DNA of 11,261 nucleotides from CAYYNP01 sp964472545 (GTDB lineage Bacteria; Planctomycetota; Planctomycetia; Pirellulales; Thermoguttaceae). Positions within the stretch are counted from its first letter, which is position 1. Every line of letters begins with the position of its first letter. The notes under the pieces were generated by a model that saw only the letters and a list, made by a program, of their open reading frames with translations, did no database searches and had not been told where the DNA came from. The DNA is taken from assembly GCA_964472545.1 (NCBI GenBank), contig CAYYNP010000320.1:1-11261 (forward strand), in the 5' to 3' direction. The translations under genes and the position numbers were made by a program. Of this stretch, positions 1-6,329 are shown in pieces.

Positions 1-296
1 AGCCGGGAATCTCGTCGGCAGGTTCCGTGTTGATTCCGGCTCGGAGCCAGTCCCCGTTTTCCACTCCCGCGAATCGACTTTGCAGTTTTCCTGGCCGAAG
101 GGACGAGTGGCCGGCAATGATCCGAATTGCGGGAAATCGGACTTACGGCGTCGGACGACATCGGCGGGAGATCGTATCCTGTTGTGGTCAAATCGGTTGC
201 GGCGACGTCTCAATGCCGTCGTTCGACGCGAGCCGGGTCTCGACAAACTACGGCCGCGGCGACCGCATGCCGCCGATCAAGGCCCAAGGACCAGCT
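1..296. other. Left-edge region with no supportable gene
   Basis: I see no convincing gene here. Two plus-strand frames are open from the window edge, one ending at 328 and one running into the following gene. Both translations are arginine-rich, match no family I recognise, and their third-base composition is not that of the neighbouring genes. One short stretch (228-293) resembles codons 245-267 of the following SIMPL gene and is reported as a finding. The end of a gene that begins outside the window cannot be excluded. Confidence 0.4.
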
Positions 297-325
297 TTGC
301 ACGGTCGTGGTGCGGGGAGTACGAT
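297..325 (+). promoter_or_regulatory. Putative sigma70-type promoter of the SIMPL operon
   Basis: A -35 box TTGCAC (297-302) and a -10 box TACGAT (320-325) are separated by exactly 17 bases. The expected transcription start near 332 leaves a leader of about 45 bases with a strong ribosome-binding site before the ATG at 377. The call is by eye only. Confidence 0.5.
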
Positions 326-376
326 TGAAAGGGTCCAGACCACCGTCCCTTTCCTATCGGTCAGAAGGAGCCCGTC

Positions 377-1330
377 ATGTCCGCGTCCAGGTCTTCGTCC
401 GCTCGTTGGATCGTGCTCTGTTGCGTCGTGGTGCAATTGCTGCCGGGTGTGGCCGGTGCCCAGATCTTCGGCAATCGGGCCGCACCCCAGTGGCCGCAGA
501 CGGGCCTGCCGGCTACGGCCGACACGCTCGACCATCGCGCCATCGAGAACTTTATTACTATCGAAGGCAAAGCCGAAAAGCGGCTCGACCCTACGGCGCT
601 GCGCGTCGTGCTGGCGATCATGGTCGATCAGCCCACGGCGCGGGAGTGCCAGGCCGTCTGCCACGAACGGCAGGAGAAACTGCGGGCTGAGCTCGTCAAG
701 TTGAAGCTCGACCCGAAGGCGATCGTCGTCGACTTCATCTCGGTGCTGCCGGTCTACGAGTGGAATCCTGAAACTCGCAAGACGCTCCCCGTGTTGGTGG
801 AGGAGGAGCAGGGCTTCCGCATGCAGTCCAACGTACACGTCGAAGTGCCCAACGAGGAGTTGGCGCAAGAGGTGTTGCAGGCCGCATTCAAGCTGGACAT
901 TTCCGACGTGATCGCGGTCGACTATTTCAACAAGCACGTCGACGAGTTCCGTAGAGAGACCCGCAAGGAAGCCCTTCAGGCCGCCAAGGAGAAGGCGGAA
1001 CTGCTGCTGGGTGCGCTCTTCGACGAAATACCGCACCCGTTGAACGTGCATGAGTCGACGCGGGTTATCCACCCGCAATCGCTCTACAGTTCCTCGGAGA
1101 ACGTCTACGCGCAGCGAGTTTCGTCGAACTACTACAGCAGCGGCGACCGCACGCCGCGGATCTCGGCCGCCCGGCCGAAGAATACCTACTTCCGAGGATT
1201 GCAGGAGGACGCCGACGTGAAGAGCCCGGGCGTGCCGCTTAGGCCGCAGATTTCGGTGGTTTCGACCGTGCGGCTCTATTTCGCCACGCCGGGGTCGGAG
1301 GACGATGACGACGACGAGTCGGGCGATTGA
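377..1330 (+). CDS. Secreted SIMPL-domain (DUF541) protein
   Basis: The 317-residue product begins with a signal peptide: a short basic stretch, a hydrophobic core at about 11-24, and a likely cut after AGA at residue 28. Residues about 55-305 fit the SIMPL/DUF541 pattern. They open with ITIEGKAEKRLDPTALRV, continue through a VDFISVLPVYEW strand and a repeated-helix section, and contain REtRKEALQAAKEKAELLLG, which matches the conserved helix in which paired residues are chained into the C-terminal half. A Ser/Tyr-rich insert lies around 235-265, and the tail is very acidic (EDDDDDES). The start is fixed by AGAAGGAG at 363-370, six bases before the ATG. Family members sit in the periplasm or envelope and are poorly understood; no enzymatic role is claimed. 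The next gene starts three bases after the stop, so the two are co-transcribed. Confidence 0.8.
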   Translation: MSASRSSSARWIVLCCVVVQLLPGVAGAQIFGNRAAPQWPQTGLPATADTLDHRAIENFITIEGKAEKRLDPTALRVVLAIMVDQPTARECQAVCHERQEKLRAELVKLKLDPKAIVVDFISVLPVYEWNPETRKTLPVLVEEEQGFRMQSNVHVEVPNEELAQEVLQAAFKLDISDVIAVDYFNKHVDEFRRETRKEALQAAKEKAELLLGALFDEIPHPLNVHESTRVIHPQSLYSSSENVYAQRVSSNYYSSGDRTPRISAARPKNTYFRGLQEDADVKSPGVPLRPQISVVSTVRLYFATPGSEDDDDDESGD

Positions 1331-1333
1331 GTC

Positions 1334-2029
1334 ATGCTTGACGAGCTTCGCAATCACCTCACCGCCGCAGGCGCTGCGCTGGTCGGCTGTGCCGATTTGC
1401 GTTCGTTGCCGAAGGAGATTCGTGAGGACCTGCCCCGCGGCGTGTCGATCGGCGCGGCGCTCGATCCGGCAATCGTTCGGGGGATCACCGCCGGACCGAC
1501 GCTGCAATACGCCGCCGAGTATCGGCGCGTCAATGACTTGCTGGGGAACTTGACCCGCTTGGCGGCCGATTTCCTCACACAATGCGGATACCGGGCCGTG
1601 GCCCGAGCGGTGACCGTCGACACGCTCGACTACGACACGCTGGCCACGCCGCTGCCGCACAAGACCGTGGCCACGTTGGCCGGGCTCGGCTGGGTGGGCA
1701 AGTGTGCGCTGTTGATTACCAAAAACTTCGGTTCGGCCGTGCGATTGGGGAGCGTATTGACCGACGCCCCGTTGCCGCCGGGCGAGCCCGTCACGGCCGG
1801 CCGCTGCGGCAAATGCACCGACTGTGTCGAGGCCTGCCCGGCCTCCGCTCCTTCGGGCCGGCAGTGGCAACAAGGCATGTCCCGGGCCGATTTCTTCGAC
1901 GCCTTCGCCTGTTGCCGGCGTGCCGAGGAGTTGGCCAGGAATGCCGGCATCGCCGAGACGATCTGCGGCGTCTGCATCGCGGCCTGTCCGCATACGCAGC
2001 GGTGTCTGAAGGGCGACGGCGTAGAGTAG
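1334..2029 (+). CDS. QueG-like double [4Fe-4S] cluster protein (short COG1600-type)
   Basis: The 231-residue product has the core of the epoxyqueuosine reductase superfamily. HKTVATLAGLGWVGKCALLI (about 109-128) with GSAVRLGSVLTDAPL corresponds to the QueG segment with AGLGWIGKN. It is followed by two ferredoxin-type motifs, Cys158/161/164/168 (CGKCTDCVEACP) and Cys211/214/218 (CGVCIAACP), enough for two [4Fe-4S] clusters, with further cysteines at 193, 194 and 224 as possible ligands. It is much shorter than true QueG (about 350-380 residues) and lacks the C-terminal HEAT-like part, so queuosine synthesis should not be assumed; a cobalamin- or iron-sulfur-dependent reductase is a safer reading. 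It has no signal peptide and should be cytoplasmic, unlike its operon partner. The ATG has no clear ribosome-binding site and is probably coupled to the upstream stop three bases away. Its stop codon lies inside a repeat element. Confidence 0.75.
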   Translation: MLDELRNHLTAAGAALVGCADLRSLPKEIREDLPRGVSIGAALDPAIVRGITAGPTLQYAAEYRRVNDLLGNLTRLAADFLTQCGYRAVARAVTVDTLDYDTLATPLPHKTVATLAGLGWVGKCALLITKNFGSAVRLGSVLTDAPLPPGEPVTAGRCGKCTDCVEACPASAPSGRQWQQGMSRADFFDAFACCRRAEELARNAGIAETICGVCIAACPHTQRCLKGDGVE

Positions 2030-2139
2030 CCGTCTCGCTCCGCGAGACGAGGCCGTGGCGAGGCCACAAAGAGGCCATGACGAGGCCATGACGAGGCCAC
2101 AAAGAGGCACATCTTGCGGAGCAAGATGGCTACTATACG
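2020..2139. repeat. REPIN-like pair of inverted hairpins with GTAG feet
   Basis: Two 24-base units face each other. Unit 1 on the plus strand (2026-2049) is GTAG, CC, then an imperfect palindrome with an 8-base stem (2031-2038 with 2042-2049) and loop TCC. Unit 2 on the minus strand (2133-2110) has the same GTAG, CC, 8-base stem and loop TCC. They differ at only four bases, which are two compensatory pair changes (G-C to A-T and C-G to T-A). Similarity extends six bases outward (CGTAGA against CGTATA). A GTAG foot beside a small hairpin is the hallmark of REP sequences mobilised by TnpA-REP (RAYT) transposases, and two inverted REPs make a REPIN. The element fills the gap between two convergent genes and could also stop transcription in both directions, although neither hairpin is followed by a T-tract. 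Confidence 0.65.
2048..2113. repeat. Six-unit 11-base tandem repeat
   Basis: Six consecutive 11-base units begin at 2048, 2059, 2070, 2081, 2092 and 2103, built on the pattern [C/A]GAGGCCANNA. Units 2 and 5 are identical (CGAGGCCACAA), and units 3 and 4 differ only in the first base. The last unit is degenerate and merges into the second hairpin. The array occupies the spacer of the REPIN-like element. It encodes nothing plausible. Confidence 0.75.
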
Positions 2140-2144
2140 GGGGC

Positions 2145-3872
2145 CTACTCTCGCACCGCGTGCGTTCCTTTCACAACCGTCACCAGCCGATCGACGGCAA
2201 CGTTCTTTAGCACGTCGACGCCGCCGCCGAGCCAGCGGACTTCGAGCCGGTCGACGTGCTGGTGGCGCCCGAGTCCGAAGTGGAGCCGGGTGCCGTAGTG
2301 GCTCTGGTAGCCGCGGCCGCTGTGGACTTCGTCGGTCAACACGAGATCGCCGGCGGTGATCTTCACCCGGGCACCCACGCCGTCGCGATTCCCCTGCTTC
2401 GCCCGCAGCCGGACTTGCAGCCAGTGGTTGCCCGGCGGCGAGTCGTTTCGCAGCAGCGTCGGCTCGCGTCGAGAGTTGAGCACCACGGCGTCGACGTCGC
2501 CGTCGTTGTCCAAGTCGTCGAAGGCGGCCCCGCGGCTGCTGAGTTTCACGGCCAGCCCGTCGCCGGCGCCGTCCGAGACGTTGACGAACCGCCCTTGGCC
2601 GGTGTTTCTCAATAAGACGTTTCGCACGTGGTAGGAGGAGGAGTCGTCGAAGCGCCCGATGTCGTCGTAGAGATGGCCGCAGGCGACGAACAGGTCGCGA
2701 TGGCCGTCGTTGTCGAAGTCGGCCATGCCGACGCCCCAGGTCACGTGCGGCGAGGTTCCCGTGCCGGCGCCGGTCAGCCGCGTGGCGTCCTCGAAGAAGC
2801 CGTCGCCGAGGTTGCGATAGAAGGTGGCCGTTTCGCGGGAGAAGCAGGTCTGGTAGAAGTCCAAGCGGCCGTCGTTGTCCAGATCGCCGCACTCGACGCC
2901 CATGCTGCCGTGGCGATTGCCGCTGAGATCGAAGGCCACGCCGCTGATCATTCCCACCTCCTCGAACCGGCCGGTGCCGTCGTTTTGGAAGAGGAAATTG
3001 GCCGCCACGTCGTTGGCCACCAGGATGTCGACGTCGCCGTCGTCGTCGCAGTCGGCGCAAACGGTTCCCATCCCCGGCCCCGCGTGGCCGCCGATGCCCG
3101 AGGGACCGCTGACGTCGGTGAACGTGCCGTTGCCGTTGTTGCGAAAGAGGGTGTCGGCGTCGGGCGGAAAGTCGACCGGGCCGGTGTATTTCGGATAGCG
3201 GTCGGTGATGCAGGCGTCGTGGGCCTTGTAGGTGAACTTGACGTAGTTGGAGACGAACAGGTCGAGGTCGCCGTCGGCGTCGACGTCGAGGAAATTGGCC
3301 CCCGCCCCCACCCGCGACCCGTTGGCCACGCCGCAACGGGCCGTGACGTCGGTGAAGGTGCCGTCGCCGTTGTTGCGATACATGACGTTGGGGCCGTAGT
3401 TGTTCAGGTAGAGGTCCGCGTCGCCGTCGCCGTCGTAGTCGCCCACCGCCACCCCCAGGCCGAAGCCGGCATCACCCACGCCGGCCGCTACGGTGACGTC
3501 GGTGAATCGCCAACGGCCGTCGTTGCGATAGAGCGCGTTTCTCGGCGCGTGCGTGGCCTTGGTCCCCCGCAGCGGAGCCCCGTTGAGGAAATAGACGTCC
3601 ACGTCGCCGTCGCCGTCGTAGTCGAACAGGGCCAATCCGGCGCTGACCTGTTGCACGAGATAGTTCTGGCCGCTGCCGCCGTCGGTGTGTCGGAAGGTGA
3701 TCCCGCTGGCCCGGGTGGCGTCGCGGAGCACGATCGGGCCGTCGGCGCGTGCCGACGGGGACCCCGTCACGAGGGTCAACACCATGAACAGAAACGCCGG
3801 CCACCCATCAATTCCACGGTGACGGACTTCTGGGGCATCGCGCGCCTTTCGCCAAAGCCTACGCTGGTTCAT
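2145..3872 (-). CDS. Secreted FG-GAP/VCBS-repeat protein with ASPIC/UnbV domain (CRTAC1-like)
   Basis: The 575-residue product begins with a long basic n-region, a hydrophobic core at about 24-38, and a likely signal-peptidase cut after ARA at 43. Seven calcium-loop motifs of the type DxDxDGxxD follow, at about 84, 145, 196, 274, 330, 385 and 453 (for example DYDGDGDVD, DFDNDGHRD). Each is accompanied by an NxLYRNxGDGxFxDVT strand, as in integrin-alpha-like FG-GAP beta-propellers, so seven blades are expected. Residues about 485-568 are an ASPIC/UnbV domain (GARVKI, SGRGYQSHYG, LHFGLG, VDRLEVRW). It should be an extracytoplasmic calcium-binding scaffold or adhesion protein; its ligand is unknown. 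The start is supported by GAAGGA at 3882-3887, nine bases before the ATG, with the upstream gene's stop just beside it (13 bases between genes). The stop is five bases from the repeat element. Confidence 0.85.
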   Translation of the reverse strand: MNQRRLWRKARDAPEVRHRGIDGWPAFLFMVLTLVTGSPSARADGPIVLRDATRASGITFRHTDGGSGQNYLVQQVSAGLALFDYDGDGDVDVYFLNGAPLRGTKATHAPRNALYRNDGRWRFTDVTVAAGVGDAGFGLGVAVGDYDGDGDADLYLNNYGPNVMYRNNGDGTFTDVTARCGVANGSRVGAGANFLDVDADGDLDLFVSNYVKFTYKAHDACITDRYPKYTGPVDFPPDADTLFRNNGNGTFTDVSGPSGIGGHAGPGMGTVCADCDDDGDVDILVANDVAANFLFQNDGTGRFEEVGMISGVAFDLSGNRHGSMGVECGDLDNDGRLDFYQTCFSRETATFYRNLGDGFFEDATRLTGAGTGTSPHVTWGVGMADFDNDGHRDLFVACGHLYDDIGRFDDSSSYHVRNVLLRNTGQGRFVNVSDGAGDGLAVKLSSRGAAFDDLDNDGDVDAVVLNSRREPTLLRNDSPPGNHWLQVRLRAKQGNRDGVGARVKITAGDLVLTDEVHSGRGYQSHYGTRLHFGLGRHQHVDRLEVRWLGGGVDVLKNVAVDRLVTVVKGTHAVRE

Positions 3873-3885
3873 GCCGGGCCGTCCT

Positions 3886-5553
3886 TCACCGGAGTTGTCC
3901 TAAGGCGTTGGGAACGGCCGCGCCATCGCCGTCGAGTTCGGCGGCCCGTTGCAGCGCGTCGGCCGCGCCGGCCTGATCGCCGGCCTTTGTGCAGGCGTCG
4001 GCCAACAGGCGGTAGTTGGCGGCGGTCGGCTGAAGTCCGACGAGTTGTTTGGCTGCGGCGATCGCCTCGGCCGGCTTGCGCCCGGCGGCCAACAACACGC
4101 GGACCAAGAAACCGTATCCTGCGGCGTGCGTCGGCTCCAATTCGATACCCTGCCGCACCACGCGCTCGGCGTCGTCGAAACGCCGCAGTTGGACCAGTAG
4201 CCCGCCCGTGTTGAAGTAACAGGCTGCCTTGTCCGAGTCGATCTCGAGCAACTCGTCACACAGTTCGCCCGCCCGACGGCGCTGCCCGTTGAGGAGATAC
4301 ACGTTGGCCATCTCCTGACGGACGCTCCAGTTGTTCGGGTCGATGCGGGCCGCCCGCCGCATGAGCCGCTCGGCGACGTCGTAGTCGGCGTGCCTGGCAT
4401 AGATTCGGCCGGCGTCGGCGTGGGTGCGCGCGACGTTTCCGCGGACCTTGTCGAGCAGGTCCGACATTCCCCGGCGATCCAAGTGCTCGCTCCAGGCCGT
4501 CTTGTCGAGTTCGCGGAACTTCTCGGCGTATTGCTTCGATTCCGCCTTCTCCCCCAGCCTGGCACATACGACCATCAGGCCGTGATAGGCCTTGGCGAAG
4601 TCGGGCTGGATGGCGATCTCGGCTTCGTACGCGCGCTTGGCGTCTTCATATTGCCGCAATTGCAGATGGGCCCCGGCGAGCAAGAAGTTGCTAATTCGGG
4701 CGCGCGGATACTGCCGGATCTCCCGCCGCAGCACCTCGACCGCCTCGGCGACCTGCCCTTGCGCGATCAGCGCTCGGCCCAGATCGCGATACGAGCCGGC
4801 GGCGCCGGGGGCCAACTTGGCCGCCTGGCGCGACAGTTCGACGGCCCGGTCGTATTCGTCCTGCTCCAGCGCCACCGAAGCCAACGCTGCGTAGACGTCG
4901 GCCCGCTCCGGATCGATTTTCAGACAAGCCTGCCAATGCGCCGTCGCCTCGGCCGTCTTGCCTTGGTGATCGTAGACGGTTCCCATCAACGCCAGCGCAT
5001 CGGATGAGTTGGGATATCGCTGCAAGAGCTGCTCGGCCACCTCGATAGCTTCCCGGTTCAGTTCTTCGACCGAAAGCTCCTCCGGCGGCGTAATTTCCGG
5101 CGGCAGCAGTGGTGGCTCCGGCGGTGGGGTCGTAGGCTCGGGCGGGCTGGCCGGCGGGGCGGGTGTGGCCGCGGCAGGACTGTCTGGTAGCTGCTGCGGC
5201 GAACTTCCCGGTTGCGCGGGCAACAGCGGCGGCTCCTGTAGAGTCGCCTGAGGTTCGACGGGCCGCGGTGCCTTCGCGGATGGGGGTAGATGTTCGGGTA
5301 GATGTTCGCCGGGAGGCGGCTCAACGCTTGTGGGGGTCTCTTCGGCGACTTCCGTCGGCCGATCTGCCGAGTTCGTACCAAGCAGCGAATTGCCCACGAC
5401 CACGCCGCCAATCACCACGCCGGTCGCCAATGTCGCCAGTAGAAACCACGTCAAGCGAGGGTGTGCAAGACGGGCAGTGCCCTTGGGTAGACCCCAAGCT
5501 CTGTGCCGCGCTGGCCGAGAACTCGGCCGTTTCGACTTGCGGTGGCCGGACAT
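3886..5553 (-). CDS. Membrane-anchored TPR-repeat protein with proline-rich linker
   Basis: The 555-residue product has a short, strongly basic N-terminus (about 1-33), one transmembrane segment (about 34-57, TWFLLATLATGVVIGGVVVG) and a proline/glutamate-rich linker (about 70-160). About ten tetratricopeptide repeats follow to the C-terminus (for example AEATAHWQACLKIDPERADV, YDRAVELSRQAAKLAPG), with a break around 350-373. By the positive-inside rule the repeats lie in the periplasm, where they would bind partner proteins. The frame stays open upstream to 5736, but I chose the ATG at 5553: it has GGAGG six bases upstream, and the longer version would translate through the promoter at 5630-5658. 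The downstream gene, 13 bases away, encodes a secreted FG-GAP/ASPIC-UnbV protein. Such pairings are familiar in planctomycetes and suggest the two act together in the envelope; that is inference. No enzymatic domain is present. Confidence 0.8.
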   Translation of the reverse strand: MSGHRKSKRPSSRPARHRAWGLPKGTARLAHPRLTWFLLATLATGVVIGGVVVGNSLLGTNSADRPTEVAEETPTSVEPPPGEHLPEHLPPSAKAPRPVEPQATLQEPPLLPAQPGSSPQQLPDSPAAATPAPPASPPEPTTPPPEPPLLPPEITPPEELSVEELNREAIEVAEQLLQRYPNSSDALALMGTVYDHQGKTAEATAHWQACLKIDPERADVYAALASVALEQDEYDRAVELSRQAAKLAPGAAGSYRDLGRALIAQGQVAEAVEVLRREIRQYPRARISNFLLAGAHLQLRQYEDAKRAYEAEIAIQPDFAKAYHGLMVVCARLGEKAESKQYAEKFRELDKTAWSEHLDRRGMSDLLDKVRGNVARTHADAGRIYARHADYDVAERLMRRAARIDPNNWSVRQEMANVYLLNGQRRRAGELCDELLEIDSDKAACYFNTGGLLVQLRRFDDAERVVRQGIELEPTHAAGYGFLVRVLLAAGRKPAEAIAAAKQLVGLQPTAANYRLLADACTKAGDQAGAADALQRAAELDGDGAAVPNALGQLR

Positions 5554-5558
5554 CGCCC

Positions 5559-5565
5559 ACCTCCC
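5559..5565 (-). promoter_or_regulatory. Ribosome-binding site fixing the TPR gene start
   Basis: On the minus strand this reads GGGAGGT, with the GGAGG core ending six bases before the ATG at 5553. It favours this start over any upstream codon in the same open frame. Confidence 0.65.
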
Positions 5566-5629
5566 GACAGACAAGAACAGCAGCCAAGTGCCTCTTCCGA
5601 GCTGCTCCGGAAAGTGAGCCGTATAGTCG

Positions 5630-5658
5630 ACCCTAATCGACAGCCAGTCAGTTGTCAA
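5630..5658 (-). promoter_or_regulatory. Near-consensus sigma70-type promoter of the TPR/FG-GAP operon
   Basis: On the minus strand a perfect -35 box TTGACA (5658-5653) and a -10 box TAGGGT (5635-5630) are separated by exactly 17 bases. The predicted start of transcription near 5623 leaves a leader of about 70 bases before the ATG at 5553. The rest of the stretch between this operon and the yacG stop (5659-5797) shows no gene and no convincing terminator. Confidence 0.65.
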
Positions 5659-5797
5659 GAGGCCGTAGGCTTGGGGAGGACGGAAGTTCAGCGGTGACGC
5701 GGTGGAGAGGCGACGAGCGGAGAGGGGGCAGATCACAGCCGGATGGCGTGTTCCGCGCTCGCCGAGAGAGCATGCCGCTCGGGCTCAATCCCTTTAT

Positions 5798-5974
5798 CTA
5801 CGGGTCGGATCGAGTCGCTTCGTGGGGATCCTCCCCTTCGTGCTGCAGTCCGTAGTCTTCGTCGAGCCAGTGTTGCAGATCGAGCAGCCGGCAGCGGTGG
5901 CTGCAAAAGGGCGCCGCCGGACTCTGCTGGGAGTCGAACGGCTTCTCGCAGATCGGACAGTGAACCGTCGACAT
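5798..5974 (-). CDS. DNA gyrase inhibitor YacG (small zinc protein)
   Basis: This 58-residue gene is easy to miss because of its size. The product starts MSTVHCPICEKPF and contains PFCSHRCRLLDLQHWLDEDY. That is the YacG pattern: four zinc-binding cysteines at 6, 9, 24 and 28, then the invariant D-L-x-x-W segment. The acidic C-terminus is also usual, and length is close to the family norm of about 60-65. In Escherichia coli YacG binds the GyrB C-terminal region and blocks DNA binding by gyrase; the same role here follows from family knowledge only. The ATG lies six bases after the stop of the FmdB-type gene and has no clear ribosome-binding site, so translation is probably coupled. It is the last gene of the chaperone cluster. 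Confidence 0.88.
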   Translation of the reverse strand: MSTVHCPICEKPFDSQQSPAAPFCSHRCRLLDLQHWLDEDYGLQHEGEDPHEATRSDP

Positions 5975-5980
5975 GGGCCG

Positions 5981-6295
5981 CTAGTCGCTCGTGCTGCTGC
6001 CCACCAGTTTCTTGTCGCTCGACTTGCCCTTGGCGCCGCTCTTGGATTGGCCGCTCTTGGATTGGCCGCTCTTCTGGCTCTTGGCGGCCTTGGCGCCGTC
6101 CTTGTACGACTCGCTGCGATAGTCGGTCTCATAGAATCCGGAGCCCTTGAAGACGATTGCCGCGCCGGGGCCGATCAGCCGGCGGAGCTTTAGCCGGCCA
6201 CACTCGGGGCACTTCCGCTTCACCTCGGCGGTGATCGACTGGAACAACTCGAACTCGTGGTCACAGGCGTCGCATCGGTAGTCGTAGTGGGGCAT
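5981..6295 (-). CDS. FmdB-family zinc-ribbon protein
   Basis: The 104-residue product opens MPHYDYRCDACDHEFELFQS and has CPEC at 29-32, giving four zinc ligands (Cys8, 11, 29, 32) in the FmdB/CxxC_CXXC_SSSS regulatory-protein pattern. A glycine-rich IGPGAAIVFKGSGFYETDY segment, also typical of the family, follows. Residues from about 60 onward form a lysine/serine/glycine-rich, probably disordered tail with a short repeat (SGQSK twice), encoded by two identical 15-base units at 6036-6050 and 6051-6065. The family's function is not established; a nucleic-acid or regulatory role has been proposed from its founding member near formamidase genes. The ATG lies 34 bases after the grpE stop with no evident ribosome-binding site, but the start is fixed by the conserved MPxYxYxC opening. 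Confidence 0.85.
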   Translation of the reverse strand: MPHYDYRCDACDHEFELFQSITAEVKRKCPECGRLKLRRLIGPGAAIVFKGSGFYETDYRSESYKDGAKAAKSQKSGQSKSGQSKSGAKGKSSDKKLVGSSTSD

Positions 6296-6329
6296 GGCGG
6301 TCGTTGGGGTTGGCGTCGGCTGGGGTGGG

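Noticed and set aside
248..2110. 620-codon minus-strand open frame opposite the SIMPL and iron-sulfur genes
   Set aside because: Arg/Leu/Gly-rich translation with no recognisable domain. Its N-terminus is just the 11-base repeat translated.
1630..3336. 568-codon minus-strand open frame overlapping two real genes
   Set aside because: Arginine-rich translation, out of frame with the FG-GAP gene; it crosses the repeat element and the end of a gene on the other strand.
3419..3623. Repeated 23-base stretch (3419-3441 type) within the FG-GAP gene
   Set aside because: It is explained by recurring codons for the DYDGDGD calcium loop and is not a separate DNA repeat.
2628..4214. Long plus-strand open frame opposite the FG-GAP gene
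   Set aside because: It translates to Val/Ala/Gly-rich low-complexity sequence that mirrors the Asp-rich calcium loops on the other strand; it matches no family and has no ribosome-binding site or promoter.
5554..5736. N-terminal extension of the TPR protein
   Set aside because: It would be encoded across a near-consensus promoter (5630-5658), and the internal ATG at 5553 has a strong ribosome-binding site.
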